A stretch of DNA of 64,000 bases, from positions 316,837-380,836 of the forward strand of contig NZ_KK073769.1 of NCBI RefSeq assembly GCF_000582685.1, given 5' to 3'. Position numbers and translations under genes: made by a program. This document shows, piece after piece, positions 26,641-35,601 of the stretch (the first letter of the stretch is position 1; every line of letters starts with the position of its first letter). This stretch comes from [Scytonema hofmanni] UTEX 2349. GTDB taxonomy: Bacteria > Cyanobacteriota > Cyanobacteriia > Cyanobacteriales > Nostocaceae. The notes under the pieces were generated by a model. It had not been told where the DNA came from. It saw only the letters and a list, made by a program, of their open reading frames with translations, and made no database searches.

Positions 26641-26856
26641 GTTTAAAAGCTTCCTGAGAGCTAAGATAATATTTATTTCATGAAGAGGGGTAAAGGGGAA
26701 AGGGGAAAGGGGGGGGAAGAATTGTTCGTGGATTGTAACCCCGGAGCTATATGAGACCTCCTTTATGAGTGGGCTTCAAACCCCTACAGGGGGTCATATA
26801 AGAAAAAAAGTTTAAAGCTTTTTTAAATAACTTCTTCACCTTTTCCCTTTTTTCCC

Positions 26857-26949
26857 AGGACTTACGCAGCAATAACGGAAAAACGAACCGCACCAGATCG
26901 CAGAGGAAACAGAGCAATAAGGGTTTGAGAAGTATTTTGCGTAAGTCCT
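26857..26949. repeat. MITE-like element, family B, diverged interior
   Basis: Perfect inverted ends AGGACTTACGCA and TGCGTAAGTCCT, 93 bp overall, but an interior unrelated to the copies at 9026 and 32702. It is inserted within a pyrimidine-rich STRR tract. The 397-bp gap (26641-27037) also contains GGGGAAA units and an inverted pair TATATGAGACCTCC / GGGGGTCATATA; no gene is seen. Confidence 0.8.
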
Positions 26950-27037
26950 GTTTCCTTTCCCCTTTCCCCCTCCCAGATTGGTAAGTAGAAGCCTGGGTAA
27001 CGACGATACTTATAAGCCGGGAGTTTCCAATTTTCGC

Positions 27038-27817
27038 TTAGGATGGGTCTATCCTTATAAATGCTGCCATCTCTAATTCTCCTTGGCTTATCTTCAATTT
27101 TAGAATTCGCGCTTGCAGTCCGCCACCTTCTAGGTTACGTAAATTTAATCGTTTGTTGATCTTATTTAGGATTACATTAATAAGTCTTGGTGGAACTTCT
27201 ACTTTATCTACTTCTGCAACTAAATTTACTAGCTGGATTTGTCCGCCATTAACTATACTCACTCCTGATTCTGCTTTAATTAAAAGTGGTTTGCTTTTTT
27301 GTTTTTCCTGTAATTCTGCTTGGATTTGCAAGCGGTTATTAGGTAAAAATTGTACCTGTGGATTGACTAAATTGTATACAGTCTTAGCCCTTGTATTTGC
27401 AAAATATCGTAAATTAATGTTTAAGTTTTGTAGCCTAGCTATTATTTGTGGCGATCGCAAGGCTTGATTAATATCTTCTTGGGTCAAAACTAACCGCACT
27501 CCCGCTTGTAAAGGCTTTTTTAATTGAGGTTTGCGAGTTAAACTATGCGGTTTTATTTCAATGCGATCGCTTTCTAATTCTAAAACTGCAATCCGGATAT
27601 TTTGCCTTTTTAATTGTAAAGAACGTCCGGCAATTCTCACCCGTTCTACTTTACCTTGCAATAATTGATAACTGGGTGCATTATCTACACGCACTCGCAA
27701 TTCTCCAACTTTGACAAACTGTGAACGGATGGCATTTTCCGCAGTGCGATCAACTACGATTCCCACGGGGGAAACTAAACCTAGCAAACCTGAGAGGAGG
27801 ATTGTGAGGAATTCCAT
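27038..27817 (-). CDS. DUF2993 (LmeA-like) lipid-binding-type protein
   Basis: 259 residues. An N-terminal hydrophobic stretch (FLTILLSGLLGLVSPVGIVV) is followed by the DUF2993 pattern: VKVGELRVRVDNAPSYQLLQGKV-like, RIAGRSLQL, LVLTQEDINQALRSP and a C-terminal LRNLEGGGLQARILKL. The family has a TULIP/BPI-like fold and includes the mycobacterial mannan-elongation factor LmeA. In cyanobacteria it probably binds membrane lipid at the periplasmic side; no partner is seen. It is downstream of proS on the same strand, 78 bp away. Confidence 0.8.
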   Translation of the reverse strand: MEFLTILLSGLLGLVSPVGIVVDRTAENAIRSQFVKVGELRVRVDNAPSYQLLQGKVERVRIAGRSLQLKRQNIRIAVLELESDRIEIKPHSLTRKPQLKKPLQAGVRLVLTQEDINQALRSPQIIARLQNLNINLRYFANTRAKTVYNLVNPQVQFLPNNRLQIQAELQEKQKSKPLLIKAESGVSIVNGGQIQLVNLVAEVDKVEVPPRLINVILNKINKRLNLRNLEGGGLQARILKLKISQGELEMAAFIRIDPS

Positions 27818-27895
27818 TTTTTTTGGATTTTAACGCAAAGGAACGCTGAGGTTTGCGCGGAGGTTCGCAGAGTATTTTTCTGCGAACCCCTGTAT

Positions 27896-29710
27896 TTAAT
27901 TTTTAATTTCTATTGCTTGGGAAATCCATTGTTTTAGGGTTGTTACGACTTCATCGATGGCGATTTCTTGAGTTTGGCGAGTCCGGCGTTCGACTACTTC
28001 GACTTTGTTGTTGGCGATCGCTCTTCCTGTTACAATCCTGTAGGGGATGCCTATTAAGTCGGCGTCTTTGAATTTAACGCCTGCACGCTCATCGCGGTCA
28101 TCGAGTAAGGTTTCTACTCCCGCTTGATTAAGTTCAGTGTAAAGTTTTTCTGCGATTTCGATTTGTTGAGCGTCTTTTATGTTAGGGATTGTGACTATGG
28201 CGTGATAAGGTGCGATCGCTACTGGAAAGATGATCCCGTCTTTGTCATAAGACTGTTCTATGGCGGATTGAGCGAGTCGAGATACACCAAAGCCATAACA
28301 ACCCATATATAAAGGCTTTTCTTCACCTTGTTCGTTGGTATAATTTGCTCCCATTACTTTGGAATATTTGGTTCCAAGTTGGAAAATATGCCCTACTTCG
28401 ATTCCCCGCGCTGTTTGCAGAGTTTGTTCTGGGTTGTGTTGGGCGCGATCGCCTGCAATGGCTTTACGCACATCTACTATTAATGATGGTAATTTAATTT
28501 GCTCTGACCAATTTGCCCCAACTACGTGATAACCTGACTCATTCGCGCCGGTGACAAAGTTCTTTAAATCGACTGCGGTTTTATCAACTAAGCGGACAAA
28601 CTTCGGTGAAACATCTTTGGTAGACTGAATATAATCATCGGCAATATCCGGGGCAATGTAACCTAAAGGAAGAGATTTTGCCGCCCATTTTTGTTGCGCT
28701 TCTCCATCTGGTACGCTTAAACCGATAACCGTGTTAGCGTTATACTGCGAAGCTAGTTTTGTTAACTCATTCTGCAACTTGATTTGGTTAACTTCTTGAT
28801 CGCCGCGAATGCTCACCAGCACCAAAACTGTCATCCCATTATCGTAAACTGTCTCATAAAGGACGTTTTTGACAACTTGGGTCGGAGAACATTTCAGGAA
28901 TTGGCAAAGTGTCTCAATTGTCTCTGTCCCTGGAGTTTCGCGTTTCTCGAAGGTGGTAAACTGGGAAGGTTCAGCATCAACGGGTAAAGAAACAGCCTTT
29001 TCCACGTTAGCGGCATATTTACCATCTTCAGTATAAAGAACTTCATCTTCCCCAGCTTCCGCCAGCACCATAAATTCTGTAGAACCAGATCCACCAATTG
29101 CCCCAGAATCAGCATCCACGGCTCTGAAAGCTAAACCACAGCGTCGCAGCATATTGCTGTATGCTGTGTACATATCTTGGTAAGTTTTTTTCAGGCTTTC
29201 TTCATCGGTGTCAAAGGAGTAGCCATCCTTCATAATAAATTCCCGTCCGCGCATTAAACCGAAGCGGGGACGAATTTCATCGCGGAACTTAGTTTGAATT
29301 TGGTAGAGATGCAGTGGTAATTGGCGGTATGAGCGAATCATATCACGAGCGATCGCTGTAATTATTTCCTCGTGAGTTGGACCTAGCGCCAATTGTTCGT
29401 CTTTGCGATCGATCAGGGAAAACATGATTCCCTCAGCTTTAGTATAAGTATCCCACCGACCAGATTCGCGCCATAACTCAGCGGGTTGTAATTGCGGTAA
29501 CAAACATTCTTGTGCGTTTGTCGCGTTCATTTCTTCGCGCACAATCTGAGATACTTTTTGTAAAACTCGCCACATAAACGGTAGATATGCGTAGACACCA
29601 CGACCGATGCGACGAATATAACCTGCACGGACTAGTAATTTGTGGCTGGGAATCTCGGCATCAGCTGGATCGTCCCGGAGTGTAACGAATAACATTTGTG
29701 ACAGTCGCAT
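27896..29710 (-). CDS. proS: prolyl-tRNA synthetase (bacterial type)
   Basis: 604 residues. The class II core starts MRLSQMLFVTLRDDP and contains REEMNATNAQECLLP, the TxE loop GPTHEEIITAIARDMIRSYRQLP and motif 3 GCYGFGVSRLAQ. Between about 230 and 390 lies the YbaK-like editing insertion (LKCSPTQVVKNVLYE) that clears Ala-tRNA(Pro). The C-terminal anticodon domain has TLLDDRDERAGVKFKDADLIG. All parts of the long bacterial form are present. Confidence 0.96.
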   Translation of the reverse strand: MRLSQMLFVTLRDDPADAEIPSHKLLVRAGYIRRIGRGVYAYLPFMWRVLQKVSQIVREEMNATNAQECLLPQLQPAELWRESGRWDTYTKAEGIMFSLIDRKDEQLALGPTHEEIITAIARDMIRSYRQLPLHLYQIQTKFRDEIRPRFGLMRGREFIMKDGYSFDTDEESLKKTYQDMYTAYSNMLRRCGLAFRAVDADSGAIGGSGSTEFMVLAEAGEDEVLYTEDGKYAANVEKAVSLPVDAEPSQFTTFEKRETPGTETIETLCQFLKCSPTQVVKNVLYETVYDNGMTVLVLVSIRGDQEVNQIKLQNELTKLASQYNANTVIGLSVPDGEAQQKWAAKSLPLGYIAPDIADDYIQSTKDVSPKFVRLVDKTAVDLKNFVTGANESGYHVVGANWSEQIKLPSLIVDVRKAIAGDRAQHNPEQTLQTARGIEVGHIFQLGTKYSKVMGANYTNEQGEEKPLYMGCYGFGVSRLAQSAIEQSYDKDGIIFPVAIAPYHAIVTIPNIKDAQQIEIAEKLYTELNQAGVETLLDDRDERAGVKFKDADLIGIPYRIVTGRAIANNKVEVVERRTRQTQEIAIDEVVTTLKQWISQAIEIKN

Positions 29711-29832
29711 CGTGTGTCCCTTTCCAAATTCGATAATTTTTATCTCAGTTAAAGTCTATTGAAGTATCAAGTATGAAGTATAAAGTGTAAAGTCTTAAAC
29801 TTTCTGCCTCAATTTTTTCTTTTAGTACCCGA

Positions 29833-29946
29833 CACCCTGAAGGGTGCGGCTATACGAGCGAAGCCCACCTTCGTGGGCTAAGAAAATTAAGGTTTTCAGC
29901 CTGCGAAGGCAGGCTTTGTTTGTATAGCCTCACCCTGGAAGGGTGA
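29833..29946. repeat. inverted-repeat element with CACCCT...GGCTATAC...AAGCC arms
   Basis: The left arm (CACCCTGAAGGGTG, CGGCTATACGAGCGAAGCC) is matched in reverse by the right arm (GGCTTTGTTTGTATAGCC, CACCCTGGAAGGGTG). Inner hairpins AGCCCACCTTCGTGGGCT and AGCCTGCGAAGGCAGGCT lie between them. It lies just before the acyltransferase start and looks like a small non-autonomous element. Confidence 0.8.
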
Positions 29947-29989
29947 GGGTTTGAAACACCCCAGTCCCTAAATCCAGGAGAAAACCGCT

Positions 29990-31363
29990 TTGTCTGATGT
30001 AATTTATCAAGCACAACCACCTTTAGAATTTATACCACCGACACAGAACCCGTTATTTTTGAAACTTGTCCATCTGTTTTTACCCAGTTGGATGCGTTGG
30101 AAAACTGCGATCGCTGATGTGGAAGCAGATAAAGTAGAGATTTTGGTAGACCTCTATCGCCAATTTCAAGATGGTAAAATCCGCTTTATGTTGGCGTTTC
30201 GTCATCCCAAGACAGACGATCCATTTTGTTTAGCTTATTTGATGAGTCAACTCGTGCCAAAGGTAGCACGTTATCAGGGTACAATACTAGAGTCGCCGAT
30301 TCATGCTCATTTTATCTACGATCGCGGTATTCCTTTATGGGCTGGTTCCCATGTCGGTTGGATCGCTTCTAATTTGGATGCGACGCCAATTCAACGCGGT
30401 AAAGCTGATTGGACGGGTTTGCGATCGGCACGGGAATTATTTGTAAATGGAAAATTCCCGATGGCGGCGGCGCCAGAAGGTGGTACTAATGGTTTGAGTG
30501 AGTTTATTAGTCCATTAGAACCGGGAATCGCGCAATTAAGTTTTTGGTGCGCGGAAGATTTGCACAAAGCACAACGCTCTGAACAAGTTTTAATTGTACC
30601 AGTTGGAATCAAATATAGTTATATCGAAGCGCCTTGGCAAGCGATCGCTCATATTCTAAGTGAATTAGAAGCAGCTAGCGGTTTACCTATACAACAAAGT
30701 AATGCTACCTTTGAGTCGCTTTATCCGAGGTTGTTAAATGTAGCTGAACATTTAATGTCCTTGATGGAACAGTTTTACACGCGATTTTACCATCAAAAGC
30801 TGCCAGAAATCAACATTGCAGAAGGACATGATAGAAATGAAGCGTTAGCAGCTCGATTGCAAGCGATGTTAAATATAATTTTACAAGTACCAGAGCAATA
30901 TTTTGATTTGCAGTCGAAAGGAAATTTAATCGATCGCTGTCGTCGAGTAGAACAAGCGGGATGGAATTATATATTTAGAGAAGAGTTTAAAGATGTAAAA
31001 GCGCTGTCTGATGTGGAAAAACGTTTAGGCGATCGCATTGCCGAAGAAGCGAATTTGCGGATGTGGCACATGCGACTTGTAGAAAGCTTCGTTGCAGTCA
31101 CAGTTAAATACATTCAAGAAAAACCGACAGCAGAAAGGTTTGCGGAAACAACCTTACTTTTATGGGATATGGTAACACGAATTAAAGGCAGTAATCCCTT
31201 TAAGCGTCCGCAATTAGGTAAGCAAAAAGCAAAAATTACTATCGGTGAACCGATATCAGTTTCTGCTCGCTATCCTGTATATAAAGCAACTCGTCAAGGT
31301 GCGAGACAATCAGTTGCTGACTTAACAAAAGATTTGCAACAAGCGATGGAAAAATTGATTTGA
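29990..31363 (+). CDS. PlsC-like glycerolipid acyltransferase family protein
   Basis: 457 residues from a TTG start, chosen because AGGAG lies about 9 bp upstream and the frame has no better start. The acyltransferase motifs are HPKTDD in LAFRHPKTDDPFCLAY (H-x4-D), then GIPLWAGSHVGW and FPMAAAPEGGTNG (EGxTN) and VLIVPVGIKY. The C-terminal half is helical and beyond the usual PlsC length. It probably acylates a glycerolipid at the membrane surface; the substrate is unknown. The gene is followed by a GGATAGT tandem array. Confidence 0.82.
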   Translation: MSDVIYQAQPPLEFIPPTQNPLFLKLVHLFLPSWMRWKTAIADVEADKVEILVDLYRQFQDGKIRFMLAFRHPKTDDPFCLAYLMSQLVPKVARYQGTILESPIHAHFIYDRGIPLWAGSHVGWIASNLDATPIQRGKADWTGLRSARELFVNGKFPMAAAPEGGTNGLSEFISPLEPGIAQLSFWCAEDLHKAQRSEQVLIVPVGIKYSYIEAPWQAIAHILSELEAASGLPIQQSNATFESLYPRLLNVAEHLMSLMEQFYTRFYHQKLPEINIAEGHDRNEALAARLQAMLNIILQVPEQYFDLQSKGNLIDRCRRVEQAGWNYIFREEFKDVKALSDVEKRLGDRIAEEANLRMWHMRLVESFVAVTVKYIQEKPTAERFAETTLLLWDMVTRIKGSNPFKRPQLGKQKAKITIGEPISVSARYPVYKATRQGARQSVADLTKDLQQAMEKLI

Positions 31364-31370
31364 GGGATAG

Positions 31371-31449
31371 TGGATGGTGGATAGTGGATAGTGGATAGTG
31401 GATGGTGGATAGTGGATAGTGGATAGTGGATAGTGGATAGTGGATAGTT
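31371..31449. repeat. STRR: GGATAGT array
   Basis: About eleven near-perfect heptamers GGATAGT/GGATGGT in direct repeat, continuing into TTGACGGTCAACAA. Among the longest STRR tracts in the window. Non-coding, between the acyltransferase and a convergent Uma2 gene. Confidence 0.92.
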
Positions 31450-31502
31450 GACGGTCAACAATTATCTACTAACAACCAACAACCAACAACCATCAACCAA
31501 CA

Positions 31503-32249
31503 TCACTCAGACAATTCCCCAAAGCGATCGCGATACCGTTGTAACAAAGCTTGCATTTCTGCTGCTTGTTGTTCAGCTAACTCTCTTTGCTGTCTTTCTT
31601 GTTGTGCGCGAAAACTTTGCTGTTGTGCAACTTCTTCAGGAGTGGGGAATCTGTTTCCTTGTTCATCAAACCAGTATAACCACTCACGCTGCCATCCTTC
31701 ATGGACACCTTGACCTCTACCAATTCCCAATCCTATTTCTGGCATCCACACTGGTTCACCAGAACAAAGCAAATATACGCCATTTTCTAAACGATAAACC
31801 TCAAAAGGTTGATGTTTGTCACGCTGATAATATTCAGGGTTGTAAATCACATAATACAACACGCCCAGCCGAGCATAAGCGTTAATTTTCTCTTCGTATT
31901 CTTTCCCGTAGGTTTGAGAAACAAGTTCTAACACCAAAATAGGAGCAATATTATTTTCTTCTAACAAAACGTAACTTAAACGCCCCTTTGGATCATTTTT
32001 GCGACGCGGTACTCCTAAACTTAAGAAACCATCGGGAATTATTGGAGTTCGTCGAATTTGACCGGTGCGATCGTAGATTCCCATATCAACACCAAAAAAC
32101 CAGTCCCATCGGTCTTGCCAAATTAAAGCTAAAATGGCTTTTAACAAATTGGGAATCAGGTTTTGTAGTTCATTATCCACAGGGGTATCGTCGGAGCAAG
32201 GTAACTCTTCTGAGGAGGGTAAATACTCAGGCGTATTGTAGTCTAGCAT
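31503..32249 (-). CDS. Uma2-family (DUF820) PD-(D/E)XK nuclease-like protein
   Basis: 248 residues. The Uma2 core is seen in FFGVDMGIYDRTGQ, IIPDGFLSLGVPRR (catalytic PD), APILVLELVSQTYGKEYEEKINAYARLGVLYYVIYNP (E-x-x-S/K) and FEVYRLENGVYLL. The C-terminal tail is a Gln/Glu-rich coiled coil (QQERQQRELAEQQAAEMQAL). These restriction-enzyme-fold proteins are hugely expanded in cyanobacteria; their function is unproven. It is a stand-alone gene. Confidence 0.87.
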   Translation of the reverse strand: MLDYNTPEYLPSSEELPCSDDTPVDNELQNLIPNLLKAILALIWQDRWDWFFGVDMGIYDRTGQIRRTPIIPDGFLSLGVPRRKNDPKGRLSYVLLEENNIAPILVLELVSQTYGKEYEEKINAYARLGVLYYVIYNPEYYQRDKHQPFEVYRLENGVYLLCSGEPVWMPEIGLGIGRGQGVHEGWQREWLYWFDEQGNRFPTPEEVAQQQSFRAQQERQQRELAEQQAAEMQALLQRYRDRFGELSE

Positions 32250-32376
32250 GACGATTCATTTATTTTAAATTGATTATATTGCCATCGAAATCATTTTTTT
32301 AACGCAAAGGAACGCAAAGGTTTCGCAAAGTTTCGCAGAGTGTTTTTATATATTGTAGCGAGTGAAGTTAAATACA

Positions 32377-32589
32377 TCATCCGGGAAAAACTTTAGAGAA
32401 ATCAAGAGTTAAATCAGGAAAATAAGGCAAATTAATTGATTCATTCGGCAGATAAATAAACTTGCGGCGATAACCGAATTTATCTGATAAATTTTGATAA
32501 GGTTCGCTGTAAGATTCCAGGTAATTATCTACTAAATTAAATATCCAATAATCAGAGAGACGTTTGATTGTAATATATTTATTAGACAT
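32377..32589 (-). pseudogene. Uma2-family C-terminal fragment
   Basis: 70 codons matching only the last third of Uma2/DUF820 proteins: YWIFNLVDNYLESYSEP, then GYRRKFIYLPNESINLPYFP and DLTLDFSKVFPG. The catalytic PD-(D/E)XK half is missing. The apparent start codons (32598 and 32589) are inside the terminal repeat of the family-C MITE at 32583-32675, so insertion or recombination at that element probably replaced the 5' part. Unlikely to be functional. Confidence 0.7.
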
Positions 32590-32675
32590 AGGTGTCAAAA
32601 AGAATGTAGAGACGTAGCAGTGCTACGTCTCTAAAGATTCTGGATAACGCATATTTAATTTATACCAGATGTCTA
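32583..32675. repeat. MITE-like element, family C (TIR TAGACATAGGT/ACCAGATGTCTA)
   Basis: The same ends and central palindrome (arms GTAGAGACGTAGCA and TGCTACGTCTCTA) as the copy at 11041-11135, with one end slightly diverged. It overlaps the 5' end of the Uma2 fragment. Confidence 0.8.
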
Positions 32676-32701
32676 TTTAATGAAAAGCTTTCTAATCAGA
32701 T

Positions 32702-32794
32702 AGGACTTACGCACTCCTGATCGAGAAAACAAGACTTTGAGATTGCTTCCTTGCGTCGCAATGACGGAAATAAGTAGTCCGTGCGTAAGTCCTG
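32702..32794. repeat. MITE-like element, family B
   Basis: 93 bp with perfect ends AGGACTTACGCAC and GTGCGTAAGTCCT, and an interior nearly the same as the 9026 copy (GAGAAAACAAGACTTTGA, GACGGAAATAAGTAGTCC). Its right end lies six bases from the stop of the ferredoxin-like gene and would form a strong hairpin there. Confidence 0.88.
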
Positions 32795-32800
32795 TCAGAG

Positions 32801-33355
32801 TTAGCATTCATCGCTTTTACGAGTGAAGTGATTTTCCAACAGAGAAGCGATCGCTTCTGGGCGCACTTTGTTGTATTGCTTCTTACCAACCTGTAAAATA
32901 CAATTGGGTGCGCTGCTACAAGTTTTTTGGCAGCTGGTACGCTCGATTGTAACTCGATCTAATAGACCGCGATCGCATAAAGTCTGCTCTAATTCTGACA
33001 ACAAACCTTTACCACCACGCTTCAAACAACCGGATTTTTGACATATCATAATCCGTGCTTTTTGAGAAGGTGCGTTTTGTTTTGGGCAAACACCACTTCG
33101 AGACACACCATCAGCCTTCAGTTTGAGTTCCCCTGTCAGCTTATTTAACTTACTAACACCAACAACGCGAATTTTATCACCTGGTACTAAAGATACACTA
33201 ATAGAGGTACGCAATTCTTTTGGAATTTTAATTTCTACTTCTTCAGAAGAAACTACTAAGCGCAAATATTTCGGCTTTTTTGGTTTCTCACCAATAAAAC
33301 TTAGTAATTCTCCTTCAAGATTAAATTCTGATATTGTCAGATATTTGTCGCTCAT
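32801..33355 (-). CDS. thioredoxin-like [2Fe-2S] ferredoxin domain protein
   Basis: 184 residues. An N-terminal OB-like part (about 1-95, VPGDKIRVVGVSKL) precedes a thioredoxin-like [2Fe-2S] domain: IMICQKSGCLKRGGKG, then TSCQKTCSSAPNCILQ and KQYNKVRPEAIASLLENHF. The cysteine pattern fits the NuoE/Shethna-type or CooC-associated ferredoxin fold. It probably transfers electrons. It is about 700 bp beyond nifT and may or may not belong to nitrogen fixation; no direct link is visible. Confidence 0.8.
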   Translation of the reverse strand: MSDKYLTISEFNLEGELLSFIGEKPKKPKYLRLVVSSEEVEIKIPKELRTSISVSLVPGDKIRVVGVSKLNKLTGELKLKADGVSRSGVCPKQNAPSQKARIMICQKSGCLKRGGKGLLSELEQTLCDRGLLDRVTIERTSCQKTCSSAPNCILQVGKKQYNKVRPEAIASLLENHFTRKSDEC

Positions 33356-33579
33356 TTTTGATTATTGGTTGATAGTTGTTTAAATCCCGTTAAATCGATA
33401 AAGTTGAGCTTGCAACCAAACAAAATAAAACTATGCTTTTGTCTACAAATCAACTCTAAATGTCTTAACTGTCTGTTGTTTTTTCTTTAACTGTCTTATC
33501 TGTCCTTGCATTCTCGCTTTGATGGTGAGAACATATTTAAATTGGTACGCCAACTCATAATTTACAAGTAAAATAAACC

Positions 33580-33858
33580 ATGAAAAAAATACTGTTGTGC
33601 TGTTGTGGAATAATTTTAGCAATGTGGATCGCCATCAGCCCTGCACTCGCTGCTGATATTAAGGCATGTACAACTGAAGGATTTTTCCCCAATCCAGAGG
33701 ACTGCTCCAGATTCTACCGTTGCGTAGATTTTGATGGTGAATTCACAAAGTTCGATTTTGACTGTGGTCCGGGTACCGTTTTCGATCCAGAATTGACAAC
33801 TTGTAACCACCCTTGGGCGGTCAACCCCAGTAGTCAATGCTACAAGCCTATGGAATAG
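33580..33858 (+). CDS. secreted chitin-binding peritrophin-A (CBM14) domain protein
   Basis: 92 residues. A clear signal peptide (KKILLCCCGIILAMWIAISP, cleavage near ALAA-D) is followed by one CBM14/ChtBD2 domain. Its six cysteines have the spacing C-x11-C-x5-C-x13-C-x12-C-x11-C, with FFPNPEDCSRFYRC and GTVFDPELTTCNHPWAV matching the arthropod peritrophin pattern. Such domains bind chitin or GlcNAc polymers and are mainly eukaryotic. Here it would be exported, stabilised by three disulfides, and could bind a GlcNAc-containing sheath or peptidoglycan. Next to nifT but divergent; no operon. Confidence 0.82.
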   Translation: MKKILLCCCGIILAMWIAISPALAADIKACTTEGFFPNPEDCSRFYRCVDFDGEFTKFDFDCGPGTVFDPELTTCNHPWAVNPSSQCYKPME

Positions 33859-34014
33859 CAACTAAGAAACCTCGTGCGCGATCGCACAGGGCAAATACAC
33901 CTGAAATCAGTTCACTAAGCAGCAAGTAATTAGCCCTATAGTTGATAGTTGTTGGTTAACAGTTATCAACTAACCACTAACCACCATCCACTATCCACTA
34001 TCCACTAACTCTTT

Positions 34015-34218
34015 TTAAGCCAGCCGTTTTGCTTCAAAAGTTTGTGGTAACTTTAACGGTTCTGGCAAGTTGGAAAATTCCAATTCCCAACCATTAGCTA
34101 AAGTAAAAACCATTCCGTCGTCACCGGCTGTTTGCTTAACAACTTCTTCTTCTAAGTCTTTTTTAGCAACGTAGGCAATTAAATTTCCCGCATCATTCAT
34201 CCGCAGCATTACTTTCAT
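34015..34218 (-). CDS. nifT: nitrogen-fixation protein NifT
   Basis: 67 residues matching NifT/FixU: MKVMLRMNDAGNLIAYVAKK, then VFTLANGWELEFSNLPEP. Its role in FeMo-co or Fe-protein maturation is minor and undefined. Its ATG overlaps the nifZ stop by 4 bp (ATGA), so translation is coupled. It is the last gene of the minus-strand nif group; STRR sequence follows. Confidence 0.9.
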   Translation of the reverse strand: MKVMLRMNDAGNLIAYVAKKDLEEEVVKQTAGDDGMVFTLANGWELEFSNLPEPLKLPQTFEAKRLA

Positions 34219-34481
34219 TTAGTTTCCTCAACAGCTTCTAATTCTTTTTTCTGACAGCCTACGATGAATCCTGTTTCCAAAAAATGCACCGCATAAATAT
34301 ACGAACTTTGTAAAAAAGTGCCAATACTGGCAATGTAGCCAATATCGCCCTTTTTCGCTAAAACTGCCCCGATTTCTTGACCGGGAAATGTACCATCATT
34401 TTTGATTAACTTGCGAAGTCGGACTTTTTGACCTATTTCAAAGACTGGAGGCAAATCCAGTTCTAATTCATCGCGCTGCAT
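34215..34481 (-). CDS. nifZ: nitrogen-fixation protein NifZ
   Basis: 88 residues. The SH3-like NifZ core is FEIGQKVRLRKLIKNDGTFPG, then GDIGYIASIGTFLQSSYIYAVHF. NifZ takes part in P-cluster maturation of the MoFe protein. The start overlaps the nifV stop by 14 bp and the end overlaps nifT. The length is standard. Confidence 0.92.
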   Translation of the reverse strand: MQRDELELDLPPVFEIGQKVRLRKLIKNDGTFPGQEIGAVLAKKGDIGYIASIGTFLQSSYIYAVHFLETGFIVGCQKKELEAVEETK

Positions 34482-35601
34482 GAGAATACCTCTGTTCTTC
34501 CACCAAATTTAAAAGTTCTTGTGTAGTCAAGCTGCGTTTTTTCTGAACCGACTGCTGTCGTACTGCATCCAAGATAGATTTGGTTTCATCTGAGTTCAGG
34601 CTAATACCGTGCTGCTGAAGTAAGTTAGATACCAAATGACGACCAGAATGTTTACCTAAAACCAAACGTCGCTCCCAACCTACTTCTTCGGGGGCAAATG
34701 GTTCGTAGGTCATGGGGTTTTGTAGGACACCGTGAGCATGAATACCAGATTCGTGAGCAAAGGTGTTGTCACCTACGATCGCTTTCCAAGGAGGCACACT
34801 AGAACCTGATGCTGAAGCCACAAGTCGGGAAAGTTCCAATAACCGAGGGGTTTCAATGCCCAAATCAACATTGTGGATGCGCTTCATTGCCATGACAACT
34901 TCTTCTAAAGCTGCATTTCCGGCTCTTTCACCCAACCCGTTAACTGTGGTATTTACTGATAACGCACCAGCTTTGATACCCGATAAGGCGTTAGCAGTCG
35001 CTAAACCAAAATCATTGTGGGTGTGGATTTCCACGGGAATCATCAAAGCATTCACCAATCGCTTTACTTTAGTGAAAGTGCCGAATGGTTCGAGAACCCC
35101 GACGGTATCGCAGAAGCGAAACCTAGAAGCACCCCACTCTTGAGCATAAAGTGCGACATCTAAAAGAAAGTTGTCATCAGCTCTAGATGAATCTTCACCT
35201 CCCACTGCAACCCAAAGACCCTTATCAACCGCAAAGCTGATAGAATCTCTCAATTGTTGCAAAGTTACACGCCATTGACCGTGAAATTTGGCGGCAATTT
35301 GAATTCCGGAGACGGGAATAGAAATATGCACTCGTTGTAAACCACAAGCCATAGAAGCTTGAATATCTGAGATAACAGCACGGTTCCAGCCTAATAACTT
35401 GGCTTGCAAACCCATATTATTAATTATAGATATAGCACGTATTTCTTCCTCGCCCATCGCCGGAATTCCGACTTCTAATTCTTGAACACCCATTGCATCC
35501 AAAAATTTGGCGATCGCTACTTTCTCTTCTAAAGTAAAAGCAACACCTGCCGCTTGCTCACCGTCACGCAGCGTCGTGTCATTAATGATCACTTGATTCA
35601 T
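34468..35601 (-). CDS. nifV: homocitrate synthase
   Basis: 377 residues of the DRE-TIM metallolyase family: TTLRDGEQAAGVAF at the N terminus, HNDFGLATANALSGIKAGA, VNTTVNGLGERAGNA and HESGIHAHGVL, including the metal-binding HxH. It makes R-homocitrate, the organic ligand of FeMo-co. NifV rather than LeuA is supported by the length, which lacks the LeuA regulatory domain, and by the coupled nifZ-nifT. The 391 bp upstream (35602-35992) carry no gene and should contain its promoter. Confidence 0.95.
   Translation of the reverse strand: MNQVIINDTTLRDGEQAAGVAFTLEEKVAIAKFLDAMGVQELEVGIPAMGEEEIRAISIINNMGLQAKLLGWNRAVISDIQASMACGLQRVHISIPVSGIQIAAKFHGQWRVTLQQLRDSISFAVDKGLWVAVGGEDSSRADDNFLLDVALYAQEWGASRFRFCDTVGVLEPFGTFTKVKRLVNALMIPVEIHTHNDFGLATANALSGIKAGALSVNTTVNGLGERAGNAALEEVVMAMKRIHNVDLGIETPRLLELSRLVASASGSSVPPWKAIVGDNTFAHESGIHAHGVLQNPMTYEPFAPEEVGWERRLVLGKHSGRHLVSNLLQQHGISLNSDETKSILDAVRQQSVQKKRSLTTQELLNLVEEQRYSHAAR

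Noticed and set aside
31448..31885. 145-codon frame on the plus strand
   Set aside because: It begins in a repeat and overlaps antisense to a real Uma2 gene.
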